Shown here in pieces: positions 63,954 to 64,000 of a DNA stretch of 64,000 nucleotides; within the stretch, counting starts at the first letter, position 1; the number at the start of each line of letters is the position of its first letter. Source of the stretch: Hyphomicrobium sp. (GTDB lineage Bacteria; Pseudomonadota; Alphaproteobacteria; Rhizobiales; Hyphomicrobiaceae). Under the pieces are notes generated by a model, which was not told where the DNA came from, did not search any database, and was given only the letters and a program-made list of their open reading frames with translations. Made by a program: the position numbers and the translations under genes. The stretch is taken from NCBI GenBank assembly GCA_030148725.1, contig JASBSU010000013.1, forward strand, positions 62,001-126,000, in the 5' to 3' direction.

Positions 63954-64000
63954 GCGCAATCAAAGCTTCCCGCCCCTGGCGTCACTGATTGCACAGAGCG

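Overview
The window is a GC-rich chromosomal segment of an alphaproteobacterium, most probably a methylotroph of the Hyphomicrobiales (a Hyphomicrobium-like organism fits best). The lineage call rests on gcrA, mmcB, a RegB/RegA (ActS/ActR) pair, a TTAA-N7-TTAA CtrA-type site next to dnaA, GANTC sites, and the order rpsT - dnaA - dnaN - recF - gyrB. The methylotrophy call rests on a serine-cycle cluster (sgaA, malyl-CoA lyase, malate thiokinase mtkA/mtkB, PEP carboxylase) and formate-tetrahydrofolate ligase. No tRNA, rRNA, CRISPR array, IS element or integrase was seen.

Layout. 1-1,900: the end of a membrane-anchored polysaccharide lyase-like gene and a secreted tandem beta-domain protein. 1,951-9,347 (minus strand): ppc, mtkB, mtkA, mcl and sgaA, read from sgaA towards ppc, with stem-loops between sgaA and mcl and between mtkB and ppc. 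Upstream are an operator-like repeat cluster and a LuxR-type regulator whose receiver lacks the phosphoacceptor Asp. 10,444-14,392: a CDF metal exporter, an EamA transporter and ftfL. 14,512-18,590: a four-gene Anbu operon (circularly permuted ATP-grasp, alpha-E, transglutaminase-like, Anbu peptidase). 18,734-20,951: UDP-glucose dehydrogenase, overlapping tail-to-tail with an ATPase-less type-I-secretion ABC membrane domain. 21,227-23,985: fbp, prk and rpe, which are Calvin-cycle regenerating enzymes. 24,069-26,194: an isolated two-gene phage-tail island. 26,228-29,193: ubiE, mutM and two paralogous membrane proteins.

29,439-38,379 is the replication-initiation block. It has an origin-like intergenic region (DnaA-box-like sites, CtrA site, GANTC sites), a rhodanese, dnaA, dnaN, a small P-loop ATPase coupled to recF, and gyrB. 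38,395-43,176: small membrane proteins, a class A penicillin-binding protein, a YgjP-like metallopeptidase and a Sco1 copper chaperone. 43,415-45,596: the redox two-component system RegB/RegA. 45,612-50,117: mmcB, a Lon-type AAA protein without its protease domain fused by ATGA overlap to a universal-stress-like gene, and two small envelope proteins. 50,187-59,411: a phosphate block with divergent ppk2, then phoR, pstSCAB, phoU and phoB, with a Pho box before pstS. 59,567-63,953: gcrA, then argD, argF and hslO behind a promoter and leader terminator.

Functionally, sgaA, mcl, mtkAB, ppc and ftfL cover C1 entry and the glyoxylate/malyl-CoA arm of the serine cycle. hpr, glyA, mtdA and fch are not in the window. 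The fbp-prk-rpe set suggests an additional or remnant ribulose-bisphosphate pathway, but no Rubisco is present here.
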